This document shows positions 26,567 through 35,326 of a stretch of DNA of 61,448 bases, in pieces. The stretch's first letter is position 1. Every line of letters begins with the position of its first letter. The notes beneath the pieces were generated by a model. That model saw nothing but the letters and a program-made list of their open reading frames with translations, did no database searches and was not told where the DNA came from. Origin of the DNA: Verrucomicrobiota bacterium (GTDB lineage Bacteria; Verrucomicrobiota; Kiritimatiellia; SS1-B-03-39; UBA6053); the NCBI GenBank assembly GCA_020831625.1, contig JAFIGD010000031.1, positions 1-61,448 on the forward strand, given 5' to 3'. The position numbers were made by a program, and so were the translations under genes.

Positions 26567-26614
26567 GATTACGATTACGATTACGATTAAGATTAAGATT
26601 AAGATTAAGATTAA
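26567..26614. repeat. Hexanucleotide tandem repeat, (GATTAC)3(GATTAA)5
   Basis: Eight uninterrupted 6-bp units end one composite repeat. Shorter tracts of the same unit lie at 26990-27013, 49469-49504 and 61426-61448 (running off the window). Confidence 0.95.
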
Positions 26615-26989
26615 GAAGCAACATCCGTGGTCCGGCAAGGCAATCCGTGGTTCTTTCCCCGCATTCATCCGTTGTCCGGCGCAAGCTATCCGTTGGAACT
26701 CCCCCAATCTTCATCCGCGGTCTCTTCTGCGCTCTCCGAGCTTGCTCGGGCAAGGGCGCAAACATCTCATTCCACGAACCGCACGCCGCCCCCAAAAAAA
26801 GCGATTTCCGAGCTTGCTCGGGAAGCGCAACCCATCTTATCGAGCGGCATGAGATGATTCCGCGCAACGAGCAAGCTCGATGCGCGGTGTCTTTTGGCCA
26901 TGCGGTCCTGAAATAAGATGCGTGCGGTCGGCCGAGCAAGCTCAGCCCGCACGAAGTCCCTCAAAATTAAGACCCTTTTGATTGGGACC

Positions 26990-27013
26990 GATTACGATTA
27001 AGATTAAGATTAA
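26990..27013. repeat. Hexanucleotide tandem repeat, GATTAC(GATTAA)3
   Basis: Four units in the same sequence context as 26567-26614, preceded by TTTTGATTGGGACC and followed by GAAGCAACATCCGTGG. Confidence 0.92.
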
Positions 27014-27099
27014 GAAGCAACATCCGTGGTCCGGCGAAATATCCGCAGGCAGGAGCCCTCTTCTTCCATTCGCGTGACGGCAAGGCTGTTCGCGGGACT

Positions 27100-28098
27100 T
27101 TACAGATTCGAATTCACCGCGGACCACTGATCCAGCGGCGGCAGCACGCCCATGCCGATGACTTCGTCCCGCAGCTTCACCAAATGCTGGTAAGAGGCTT
27201 TGAGCGCGTCGATTTCTTCCGGCAGTCCTTCAGGCATGGAGAGTGTCAGTCCGTCTCCGGTCAGTTGCGTTTCCATCGCCATCATAATGCGCTCGAAACC
27301 GAAGTCGTTCACATACCCGCCCACCGGCCAGGGATACCCCCCGCCTTCGATGACGCCTTTGATCATCATCACCGATTGATGCGCCGGACTCTGGAACGAA
27401 CTGCGGCCGCGCAGCTGAATCACTTTTTTGCCGCCCTGCGAAACATGACCGCGAATCGCGTCCCACTGCTCGTGGGTCAGTTTTTCGGTGCCGATCAGTT
27501 CGGTGAGCGGCGTGCCCTTCACCCGGGCCGTCGAGGCGAAAACCGCCATCATTTCGCCGTGCCCGCCGTACGTGCGGCAGCCCGTGACCTCATCCTGCTT
27601 CACACCGAAGTGCTGGGAAAGCGCGGTCTGCAGACGGGTCGAATCCAGGGCCGCCAGGGTGCCGACTTTGGAGGGATGCAGGCCGGAATGCACCAGCGCG
27701 ACCAGTCCGGTGATGTCGGCGGGATTGAAAATCACCACCAGAAACTTAAGATCGGGGCAATACGCTTTGACGTCTTTTCCGAGCTGTTCCGCGATTTCGG
27801 CGTTCCCTTTCAGCAAATCCTCGCGGGTCATGCCGTCCTTGCGCGGGGCGCCGCCGGAGGAGATGATGTACTTTGCATCGGTGAGGGCTTCTTTGATGTC
27901 CGTGGTCCAGGTGAGTTCGGCTCCGGGAAACGCGCAGTGATACATTTCTTCGGCCGCGCCCTTCAGGCCGGGTTCAAAGGGATCGTATCCGCAGACATTG
28001 GGGGACAGGCCCAGCGTCAACACCGCCTGCATCATGTTGGAGCCAATGGCGCCGCCGGCGCCCAGAATCACGATTTTATCTTCGGTCAAGTAAGCCAT
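27100..28098 (-). CDS. mdh: Malate dehydrogenase (lactate/malate dehydrogenase family)
   Basis: A 332-aa NAD-dependent dehydrogenase. ILGAGGAIGSNMMQAV (about 11-26) is the Rossmann motif, SGGAPRKDGMTREDLL (about 85-100) the substrate loop with paired Arg/Lys, VVIFNPADITG the Asn segment, and TYGGHGEMMAVFAS (about 190) the catalytic His. The APRK loop favours malate over lactate. The ATG at 28098 has AGGAG about 10 nt upstream, which decides it over an upstream in-frame Met. It is the most downstream gene of the minus-strand group starting with the PPIase, although a 105-nt gap separates it from the CitE-like gene. Confidence 0.9.
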   Translation of the reverse strand: MAYLTEDKIVILGAGGAIGSNMMQAVLTLGLSPNVCGYDPFEPGLKGAAEEMYHCAFPGAELTWTTDIKEALTDAKYIISSGGAPRKDGMTREDLLKGNAEIAEQLGKDVKAYCPDLKFLVVIFNPADITGLVALVHSGLHPSKVGTLAALDSTRLQTALSQHFGVKQDEVTGCRTYGGHGEMMAVFASTARVKGTPLTELIGTEKLTHEQWDAIRGHVSQGGKKVIQLRGRSSFQSPAHQSVMMIKGVIEGGGYPWPVGGYVNDFGFERIMMAMETQLTGDGLTLSMPEGLPEEIDALKASYQHLVKLRDEVIGMGVLPPLDQWSAVNSNL

Positions 28099-28203
28099 TA
28101 CTGTTCTTCTCCTGAGGGATTGGGGGTTCAAAAATCTCTTGATCTGTCCTACCCGATTTTCAGCCGGGGTAAAGAATGTTCTGTTGCCGAAATCGGATAT
28201 CGC

Positions 28204-29133
28204 TTACTCCGGCGGCGTTTCTTTGGCACGGACGGCCTCCATGCGGCGCATCACATCCCGCGCCATCCGCAAACTCGCCTGGTCGATCATGGATCCGCCG
28301 ACCGCCGCCGCGCCGCGCCCCTGTTCCTGCGCCGCCTCGTACGCGCGGATCACCTCGCGGGCCCGCTCAACCTCCAGATCATCCGGCGCGAAAACCCGGT
28401 TCAATTCCGCCAGTTGCGAGGGATGAATGGCCCACTTTCCGTCAAACCCCAGGGCCCGGCTCCGCCCCGCCGCCCGGGTCAACCCCTCGGAATCGCGGAA
28501 ATTGCCGTACGGCGCGTCGATCACCTGAAGCCCGGCCGCCTTGCCGCACATGATCAGCCGACTGTACACAAAATGCAGCGGATCGCCCGGATACAGGCCG
28601 TCCGCCTCGCCGTGCCCTGAAACCGACGTCAGCGGCATGTTCACACTGGCGGAATAGTCCGCGACGCCGAACACCAGACACCGCATGCGCGGCGAGGCGG
28701 CGGCGATGGCGTCCGCGTCCCTCAGAGCCCGGGCGCTTTCAATAATCGCCTCAATACCGATCGGGGTCTCCAGGCCCGCCTCGGCCTCCAGCGCGCTCAG
28801 CGCCCGGTCCACAAAAGCGATATCCCCCGCCGACTCCACCTTCGGCACCACCACCGTGTCCAAATGACCGCCCGCACGCGGAATCACCTCCACCAAATCG
28901 CGCAACGCGAACGGACTGTCCACCGGATTGATGCGAAGCGTCAGCACCTTCCCCCCCCACGCCAGGGTGTTCAAGGATTCGATCACGACCGAACGGGCTC
29001 CGGCTTTTTCCGCGGCCGGACAACTGTCCTCCAGATCCAGCATTATCACATCCGCGGCGGAATCGGCCGCTTTGAGATGCATGGAGGACCGGTGACCCGG
29101 CACGGACAAAATACTGCGGCGAAGTGCATTCAT
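28204..29133 (-). CDS. HpcH/HpaI aldolase / citrate lyase beta-subunit (CitE)-like protein
   Basis: A 309-aa TIM-barrel lyase. RSILSVPGHRSSMHLKAA (about 5-22), MLDLEDSCP (about 31), LRINPVDSPF (about 67) and the metal-binding Glu/Asp segments match CitE/malyl-CoA lyase-type enzymes. No citrate lyase alpha or gamma subunit is nearby, so citrate lyase itself is unlikely. Proximity to malate dehydrogenase makes a malyl-CoA or related activity an attractive inference. The start is 3 nt after the pseudopilin-like gene. Confidence 0.86.
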   Translation of the reverse strand: MNALRRSILSVPGHRSSMHLKAADSAADVIMLDLEDSCPAAEKAGARSVVIESLNTLAWGGKVLTLRINPVDSPFALRDLVEVIPRAGGHLDTVVVPKVESAGDIAFVDRALSALEAEAGLETPIGIEAIIESARALRDADAIAAASPRMRCLVFGVADYSASVNMPLTSVSGHGEADGLYPGDPLHFVYSRLIMCGKAAGLQVIDAPYGNFRDSEGLTRAAGRSRALGFDGKWAIHPSQLAELNRVFAPDDLEVERAREVIRAYEAAQEQGRGAAAVGGSMIDQASLRMARDVMRRMEAVRAKETPPE

Positions 29134-29136
29134 AGG

Positions 29137-29655
29137 CTAATCAAACTGGACCGGTAAACTGTGCGGCGGGAGGAGGGTCCGTTCAACCCGTCGATCGGTG
29201 TAGAGAATATTGTACCCGCCGAAATGCGGCCCCGGCACGCGGTCGTCGAGCGCCTGCAGGTCCACCAGCACCCAGGTGGGCTCCAGCCGGTTCACCAGCG
29301 AGGTGTTGTTCAGGGCGGTGTTCCAAAGATAACTGATCCCGTGCTCCCGCAGCACCCCCGAGGCGGCGGGACAGACGGCGTCGGCGGGATCGAGGCCGTA
29401 GGGCTTCAGGATGTGCACAAGACTTTCCGGATCATTCAGCGCGTCCTGCGGAAACATTTTGAGCGACGGCAGATAGCCGTGATCATTTTCGTACATCCGC
29501 AGAAAATCATAGATCCGCAACAAATTCTGTTCACAGCCCTGGGCCTCGCGCACCTGACGGGTCAGACGGTTCATCATCCAGACCAGACTGAACAGCATCA
29601 GGAAAATGAACACCCACGGCCAGAAGGCCTTTGGATAGGGTCGTTTCCGGCTCAT
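29137..29655 (-). CDS. Pseudopilin-like single-TM protein without a prepilin cleavage motif
   Basis: A 172-aa protein with a short basic N-terminus, one TM helix (WPWVFIFLMLFSLVWMM, about 11-27), then CEQNLLRIYDFLRMYENDHG (about 40-59), which strongly resembles the post-helix region of type II pseudopilins in PVC bacteria. The usual G-FTLIE cleavage motif is missing. The C-terminal part (PHFGGYNILYTDRRVER) resembles the 'ADG' end of those proteins. The ATG at 29655 overlaps the kinase stop by 4 nt. Confidence 0.78.
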   Translation of the reverse strand: MSRKRPYPKAFWPWVFIFLMLFSLVWMMNRLTRQVREAQGCEQNLLRIYDFLRMYENDHGYLPSLKMFPQDALNDPESLVHILKPYGLDPADAVCPAASGVLREHGISYLWNTALNNTSLVNRLEPTWVLVDLQALDDRVPGPHFGGYNILYTDRRVERTLLPPHSLPVQFD

Positions 29656-31286
29656 AAGCGCCCTTTCAGGTATGCGGCCATGGGCAGCGGCCATTCCAGC
29701 GGCGTTCCGCTCTCGCGGATAATCTCATCCAGTCTCCGCACCAGCACGGCCCTCTCCTGATTGCTCCGGTGACGGATCACCTCCGCGATCAGAGCCTTTG
29801 CCCGCAGCCGGCTTTGCCATTCCTCCCGATGCACCGCCCACTGATCCGGAAACGATTCACCCAGCGCCACCGCCATCATTTGCGGATATGGCCCCGGCTG
29901 GAGCGTCTCCATACGGGTCAACAACTCGCGGGCCTCGGAGACCCGCCCGTCCAGAATCAACAGCAATCCCCCCTCAAACGCCGCGATCTGCCGCAACAGC
30001 GGTTCCGCCTCACCGCGGTCCCAGACATCCCGGTACAGTTCCAGCGCCCGCAGGCTGTTGTGCAGCATCATTTCCGCCCGGGCCAGCTCCAGCTGCGAAT
30101 CCGTCAGCGGCGCGGTCAGATTCAAATCCCGGTTGATGCTCACGGCGTATTGCAACAGATCGCGCGCCTCCAGCCAGCGACCGGCCCGCATGGCGCTGCG
30201 CGCGGAGCGGACCGCCGGCTCGGAGATGTTTTTGGTCGCGATCGCCTCGCGCACCTCCAGGCTGGTTTTAATCGCCCTGAAAATCAGAAGTTGCTGCTGG
30301 CTTTGCTGCAGATTCTCCCGCACTGCCGCCGCAACCACGCCCGAAAACACCAGCAGGGTCGCCGCCGCGAAAAGCCGGTTCCGGTTGCGGATCGCCCAAA
30401 AGCGGGCCGCGGTCCAGGGCGACACCCAGCGGCCGGCCACGGGCTTGCCCTCCAGAACACACTCCAGATCATGACCGAACTCCCGCGCGGTGGCATAACG
30501 CTCCGCCGGATCTTTTTTCATCGCCCGCATCAGCACATAGGCTAGATCCCGGCTGATGCGCGGGTCCGCCTTGCGGGGATGCACCGGCGGCAGCCGTTTC
30601 ACCGCGTCCAGAATCGTCGGCGTGGACGGATTCTCCGGAATCTCGTAGGGAATCCGCCCCGTCAGCGCCTCATAAAGCACCACCGCCAGTGAATAGACAT
30701 CCGAACCTGGCGAAACCTCCTCCCCCCTCGCCTGCTCCGGCGACATATACATCGGCGTGCCGGTCAGGGTCCCGCTCAGCGTCAGGGTCGGCCAGTCCAT
30801 CAACTCCGCCACCCCGAAATCCGCCAGCATCGGCTCATTGAACTCATCCAGCAGAATATTCGACGGCTTCACGTCCCGGTGAATAATCTGATGCTCATGC
30901 GCGTACTCCAGCGCCGACGCGATTTTGATGGCGATATTGATCAAAAGATCCACTGGAGTTTTTTTCCCCACCAGCGCCTCCAGCGAGCGGCTGTCGTCCA
31001 CCCGCTCCATGGCGATATAATGATATTCCCCCTCATTTCCCGTGGCATACACCGTAAGAATATAGGGATGCCGCCGAAGTTTTTTGGTGGCCTCCGCCTC
31101 GCGGCGAAACCGCTCCAGCATGGTGTAGGACATTCCCCCGCCGGCCCGGAACACCTTCAGCGCCACCGAGTGGCCGGTCGAATCCTCCGCGTCATACACA
31201 TCCGCCATGGCGCCCTGGCCCAGGCGTCCGAGAATCCGGTATCCTCCCAGGATATCGGTCGGCAAACTGTGTGAGGGTGAATTCAT
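29652..31286 (-). CDS. Membrane-anchored serine/threonine protein kinase
   Basis: A 544-aa Hanks-type kinase. The Gly-rich loop LGQGAMADVY is at about 23-32, the ATP-binding Lys is in VALKVF, the catalytic loop is IIHRDVKPSNILLDE (about 133-147), and the Mg loop is DFGVAEL. APE-equivalent residues are in MYMSPEQARG. A TM helix follows at about 298-318 (FAAATLLVFSGVVAAAV), then a helical C-terminal sensor-like region, perhaps TPR-like. All catalytic residues are intact. The ATG at 31286 overlaps the PPIase stop by 4 nt. Confidence 0.92.
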   Translation of the reverse strand: MNSPSHSLPTDILGGYRILGRLGQGAMADVYDAEDSTGHSVALKVFRAGGGMSYTMLERFRREAEATKKLRRHPYILTVYATGNEGEYHYIAMERVDDSRSLEALVGKKTPVDLLINIAIKIASALEYAHEHQIIHRDVKPSNILLDEFNEPMLADFGVAELMDWPTLTLSGTLTGTPMYMSPEQARGEEVSPGSDVYSLAVVLYEALTGRIPYEIPENPSTPTILDAVKRLPPVHPRKADPRISRDLAYVLMRAMKKDPAERYATAREFGHDLECVLEGKPVAGRWVSPWTAARFWAIRNRNRLFAAATLLVFSGVVAAAVRENLQQSQQQLLIFRAIKTSLEVREAIATKNISEPAVRSARSAMRAGRWLEARDLLQYAVSINRDLNLTAPLTDSQLELARAEMMLHNSLRALELYRDVWDRGEAEPLLRQIAAFEGGLLLILDGRVSEARELLTRMETLQPGPYPQMMAVALGESFPDQWAVHREEWQSRLRAKALIAEVIRHRSNQERAVLVRRLDEIIRESGTPLEWPLPMAAYLKGRL

Positions 31287-32044
31287 GAATTGGGATCTTC
31301 CTCCGGAATCCACACCACGCGGGTACGCTCAATGGTGATGTTTTTCCGGGGGGGAACCCCGTTCGAGCGCGGATCCGGATTGCCCGCGGCCTCCAGCGCC
31401 TTCACCACCTCCAGCCCCTCCACCACCCGCCCGAACACCGAATATTGCATATCCAGACTCCGCGCGTCCGCAAAAGTGATGAAAAACTGCGACCCGGCGC
31501 TGTTCCGCTGCTGGGAGCGGGCCATGCTCAGCACCCCCGGCCCGCGGTGCAGCCGGTCCCGGCTCACCTCCAGATTCACCGTATAGCCCGGACCGCCGGT
31601 TCCGCGGCCGACCGGACAGCCGCCCTGCGCCATGAACCCCGGAATGATCCGGTGAAAATTCAGACCGTCGTAAAACCCTAAAAGACTCAGATAAAGCACA
31701 TTGCGAACATGTTCCGGCGCGACATCCGGATAGAGTTCCGCCGTGATGTCCCCCTCCGAGGTTTCCAGAATCCACTGATACGTCCCGCCCGCCTCAAAGG
31801 CCACCGCCTCAAACTTCGGCAGCCGCGTCCGCCACCCGTCCCGCTCCGACTCGATCCGCCCGGCTTCCCGCTGACGCTCGATGCTTTCCCGCATCAACGT
31901 GACCGCGTCCCCCTGAGAGGGTTCTGACGGAGAGGATTCTGACGGAGAGGGTTCCGGCGGAGAGGATTCCGGAGCGGTTTCCGCAAAGGAAAACAGGTGA
32001 AGAAAACAAAGCGAAATAACGGCCGGGAGTTTTGAGAATGTCAT
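31283..32044 (-). CDS. Secreted cyclophilin-type peptidyl-prolyl cis-trans isomerase
   Basis: A 253-aa protein with a signal peptide (MTFSKLPAVISLCFLHLFSFA), a Pro/Ser/Glu-rich linker (SSPPEPSPSESSPSEPS, about 27-43), then a cyclophilin domain: FHRIIPGFMAQGG, SMARSQQRNSAGSQFFITF and VFGRVVEGLEVV. The active-site Arg is in FHRIIPGF. It acts in the periplasm by inference from the signal peptide. It is the first gene of a coupled group with the kinase and pseudopilin-like protein. The ATG at 32044 is chosen because it directly precedes the signal peptide. Confidence 0.92.
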   Translation of the reverse strand: MTFSKLPAVISLCFLHLFSFAETAPESSPPEPSPSESSPSEPSQGDAVTLMRESIERQREAGRIESERDGWRTRLPKFEAVAFEAGGTYQWILETSEGDITAELYPDVAPEHVRNVLYLSLLGFYDGLNFHRIIPGFMAQGGCPVGRGTGGPGYTVNLEVSRDRLHRGPGVLSMARSQQRNSAGSQFFITFADARSLDMQYSVFGRVVEGLEVVKALEAAGNPDPRSNGVPPRKNITIERTRVVWIPEEDPNS

Positions 32045-32152
32045 TGTTTCATCATGCAAAGAAAAGCGGGGCTTGTCAATCGCGGGGACGTGTTCGGAAA
32101 TTTTATCCCGGCGGGATTGCAAACCCCGGGCAATCAGTGATAAAGAGAACCT

Positions 32153-32602
32153 ATGAAACCTTTATTTCCCCTTCTGATTCTCTCTGTATGCGTCACCGGC
32201 TGCGTCACCCGCGGCCCCCGATACCAAATTTCCGTCGGAAACGAACATGATCAGCGCAGCATCCGCGATGTTGAAGTGCTGGCCGACGGACGCACTCTGC
32301 ATGAATTCTCCCGGATCGGCCCCGTCAAAAGCGCCGCCCTCCGCCCCCGCCGCGGCGCCCCGCCGCTGGAGTTGACCGTGCGCTGGTCGGATCCCGAAGG
32401 CAACCGGTTCGAACAGTCCTTCAATCCCCGGGAGGACATGCCCGTTGATTTCCAAGGCATGATTTTTGTGAAAATCGGCACGGATCAGCGCGGCGAACTG
32501 ATGCGGATCGCGTCCACCTCGGACGATGAATCCATTCTGCCCTGGAACGTTCCCGAAAGCTGGGAGGGCTCCATCGGCATTCCGGGCATGGGCGAACGCT
32601 GA
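32153..32602 (+). CDS. Small secreted lipoprotein
   Basis: A 149-aa protein with a lipoprotein signal peptide: MKPLFPLLILSVCVTGC, lipobox VTGC with Cys at residue 17. The mature part is predicted to be a small beta-rich domain with no recognised family motif. It is divergent from the PPIase gene with a 108-nt gap, and is followed at 87 nt by the large glycoside-hydrolase-like lipoprotein. Confidence 0.8.
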   Translation: MKPLFPLLILSVCVTGCVTRGPRYQISVGNEHDQRSIRDVEVLADGRTLHEFSRIGPVKSAALRPRRGAPPLELTVRWSDPEGNRFEQSFNPREDMPVDFQGMIFVKIGTDQRGELMRIASTSDDESILPWNVPESWEGSIGIPGMGER

Positions 32603-32689
32603 TGCGCCTCCGGGCTCCCGCCGGCCCGCCTGACTAAGTATTCTTTCTCATTTGTTATCCTCCGTCCTGAACCTCACATTAGTCAAACC

Positions 32690-35302
32690 ATGAAAACACA
32701 CCCCTCAGCCGCCCGCCTGTCCGCCCTTATCGGAACTTTACTCATGAGCACATCCTGTGTAACCACCGCCCCCCGGATAACCGCCACCCCCTGGCTGTCT
32801 GTGCCCGAAGCCGGTTTTTCTCCGGCACAAACCTCCCCAGATGGGATCAATTTCCACTTCGATCTCGGAACTGAACGCCGGAACTGGAATCATGCCCGCT
32901 GGTCGGTGTACCGCTTTGACACCCCCCGGGATCTGCGCGGCGCCGCGGGATTTCTGCTGGAGGTCGCCACCGACGCACCCCGCCGCGATGTCCGGGTCGC
33001 GCTGGCCGTCCGCGAAGCCGACGGCACCTGGTACAGCCATCCCGACGCGGTCCACCTCTCCGCCGCCGACGGCCGCAATCAGGGTCTGGCCCTTTTTGAA
33101 CACTTCAGCCTGCCGCTCTACCACAACCCGCCCGATGGGAGCTTCCGGGACGAGAACGACCAGCTCGATCTCGACGCAATCACCGGCATCGCCCTCGGGG
33201 TCGTCAATCCCCTCGGCGTCGGCGACGTCCGCTTCACCCTCACCCGCCTGGATACCGTCCACATTGAAAATCCGCCGAAGGTTCCCGCCCGCGTGGAGGT
33301 CAGCGGCCATCTGCTGAACATCAACGGCACCGACACCCTGCCCTCCGGTCTTTTCGGAGGCTTCCACCTGGGGGAAGGCCGGCACGAACGCTACCGCCTC
33401 GCCGCCAACCGCACCATTCATCACGACGGTGTGACCGGCCGCGCCCGCTTCGGCGACGCGCATACACCCATTTATATCAACACCATCGGCGACCGCGTGC
33501 GCCCCTCCCCCCGCCTGAGCAGCGCCGACTGGGCCGAACGATCCGAAGCCCTCGGCCGCGGCATGGGCCGCGCCGCCGTCGAAGCCGACAAACCACTGTT
33601 CATCGAATACTGGAACGAACCCTACCTGAACTGGGCCAATTTCAACCGCGCCAACTTCATTCCGCGCCACTACGACGAAAGCCGCGCCGAAGAGGGCGGA
33701 CCCGTTCATATCCGCCACGACGGCTCGGCCGCCCCCCACCTGATCTGGACCCGTGACCGCCGCCATTTCCGGCCGTTTATGATCTCCGGGGCCGTCAACC
33801 GCCGCTATCCCGATCTCGATCACTGGCGGCGCGGCCGGCGGGCCGACGGTCGGGCGCTCTCCTCCAGCGCGGAACCTTACCGAAGCATGGAGTTTTACTA
33901 CGAGGGCCGCTGGGAACCCGCCAGCCATCCCCCCAAAGACGTGGCCGACGGCGAAACCTACGAATACAACGGCCAAACCCTCACCGCGTTCACGCCCTGG
34001 CATATCGTCGACACCACCCAGTTCACCTACTGGTCCGGCAAGGGCATGGTCAAACCCTACCTGGATCCCATGCTCGCGTTCGCCCGCGGCCTCCGGGAGG
34101 AAAATCCCGGTGCCACCCTGATCATCGGCTGGGGCAACCGCCCCGGCGAAGACCACTGGGACGCCTTCCGCATGCTCTATCAGCCCGTCATCGACAAAGC
34201 AATTGATGTGATCGACGGCTATAACGATCACGATTACGGCGGCCACCCCGCCAATCTCAACGCCCAGTACGAAGTGGTCACCGCCTACGGCGTCACCCGC
34301 CACAACAAATGGCTCTACGCCTTCAACACCGAGGCCGGCTCCAACAGCGACCCGCAGGTGTTTGCCGACAGCGCCACCCACACCGCCGATCTCGACAAGT
34401 TCCACTGGGTCACCCGCAAAATGATGCACGCCCTCGCCACCGTGCCCGACAAAGCCCGCGTCTTCCTCCATTTCGGAGACGGACGGAACACCGGCGGCTC
34501 CAACAGCCCCTGGTGGTCCGACACCGGCGAAGGGCGCACCATGGAGCTGCTCATCAATCTCCGCGGCCGCCTGCTCCACACCCGCAGCACCCACCGGGAT
34601 CTCCACATTGTCGCCACCCTCGACGGCACCGATCCCTTCGCCCCCCGCCCCGACTTCCTTTCCGGTCAAAAAGAATTTGTCGTGGCCGTCTTCAACGACC
34701 GCCAGGAGGCCCGCGAAATTCAGCTCGACCTCGCCGCGCCCGGCGGAGCCCGAATCGGAGCCGGACACCTCAAGCGTTCGGACATCGTGGACGGCAACGT
34801 CCACATCCGCACCGAAGATGTGACCGCCCGCGACAACCGCTTCGCGGAAACCGTCACCCTCGCGCCCCGCGAACTGCGGGTGTACACCTTCCCCCTGTTC
34901 AACAGTGACGACCTCGCAGACAATCCGGAAGACTGGGACGGCGCCCTGCCCGTGATACAACAACGCCAGGTATTCGGACACACCCTCCTGCACGACCTGA
35001 CCCCGGACACCCCCGTTTCCGAAACCCTCACCCTTCCGGAGGAAAGCCTCCGCACCCTCCGCTCCGCCCGCATCCGCTTCACCGGACGCAATCTCGGACC
35101 CGGCGACGTGACCGCCCTCATCAACGGTCAGCCCCACATCCTGCCCGCCGCCCTGCCCCCGGAAAACAACGACAAACTCCTGGAATATTTGATCGACCCG
35201 GCTCTCCTCACCCCTGAAACCAGGGTGGAACTCCACATCAGCGATCCCGACCGCGCCGGCGGATTCCTCGGCATGTTCAGCCTCATTCTGGAATCCCTCT
35301 AA
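32690..35302 (+). CDS. Clan GH-A glycoside hydrolase, agarase-like (GH86-type), probable lipoprotein
   Basis: An 870-aa exported protein. The signal peptide ends in LLMSTSC (Cys about residue 23), a near-lipobox. A beta-rich N-terminal domain to about 205 is followed by a TIM barrel with FIEYWNEPYLNW (about 303-314, acid/base Glu in the WNEP motif) and WLYAFNTEAGSN (nucleophile Glu, about 549). Beta-sandwich domains make up the rest. The layout and motif spacing resemble beta-agarase/porphyranase-like GH86 proteins of marine bacteria. Substrate is not provable from sequence. Confidence 0.75.
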   Translation: MKTHPSAARLSALIGTLLMSTSCVTTAPRITATPWLSVPEAGFSPAQTSPDGINFHFDLGTERRNWNHARWSVYRFDTPRDLRGAAGFLLEVATDAPRRDVRVALAVREADGTWYSHPDAVHLSAADGRNQGLALFEHFSLPLYHNPPDGSFRDENDQLDLDAITGIALGVVNPLGVGDVRFTLTRLDTVHIENPPKVPARVEVSGHLLNINGTDTLPSGLFGGFHLGEGRHERYRLAANRTIHHDGVTGRARFGDAHTPIYINTIGDRVRPSPRLSSADWAERSEALGRGMGRAAVEADKPLFIEYWNEPYLNWANFNRANFIPRHYDESRAEEGGPVHIRHDGSAAPHLIWTRDRRHFRPFMISGAVNRRYPDLDHWRRGRRADGRALSSSAEPYRSMEFYYEGRWEPASHPPKDVADGETYEYNGQTLTAFTPWHIVDTTQFTYWSGKGMVKPYLDPMLAFARGLREENPGATLIIGWGNRPGEDHWDAFRMLYQPVIDKAIDVIDGYNDHDYGGHPANLNAQYEVVTAYGVTRHNKWLYAFNTEAGSNSDPQVFADSATHTADLDKFHWVTRKMMHALATVPDKARVFLHFGDGRNTGGSNSPWWSDTGEGRTMELLINLRGRLLHTRSTHRDLHIVATLDGTDPFAPRPDFLSGQKEFVVAVFNDRQEAREIQLDLAAPGGARIGAGHLKRSDIVDGNVHIRTEDVTARDNRFAETVTLAPRELRVYTFPLFNSDDLADNPEDWDGALPVIQQRQVFGHTLLHDLTPDTPVSETLTLPEESLRTLRSARIRFTGRNLGPGDVTALINGQPHILPAALPPENNDKLLEYLIDPALLTPETRVELHISDPDRAGGFLGMFSLILESL

Positions 35303-35326
35303 CCCCTCCCGCCCTCCACGCCCTCT

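Larger units (their letters stand above)
26140..27099. repeat. Composite interspersed repeat island (two to three units)
   Basis: At least two near-identical composite units lie head to tail. Each holds fragments like CATTCATCCGTTGTCCGGCG, a module with CGAGC-TT-GCTCG hairpins (26341-26512 and 26728-26899), GCAAGCTCAGCC, a conserved CCCTTTTGATTGGGACC and then a hexanucleotide tract (26567-26614; 26990-27013). After each tract the sequence AGAAGCAACATCCGTGG restarts the next unit. A third copy of the hairpin module lies at 61192-61358. No protein product is supported. Confidence 0.85.

Noticed and set aside
26567-26614. Telomere-like or replication-related repeat
   Set aside because: The unit resembles a telomere only superficially and lies inside an interspersed element at several internal sites.
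26160-26939. Several 75-130 aa frames in the repeat island
   Set aside because: They repeat the same peptides (RACSGSATHLIERHEM) because the DNA repeats; there is no ribosome binding site or protein family.
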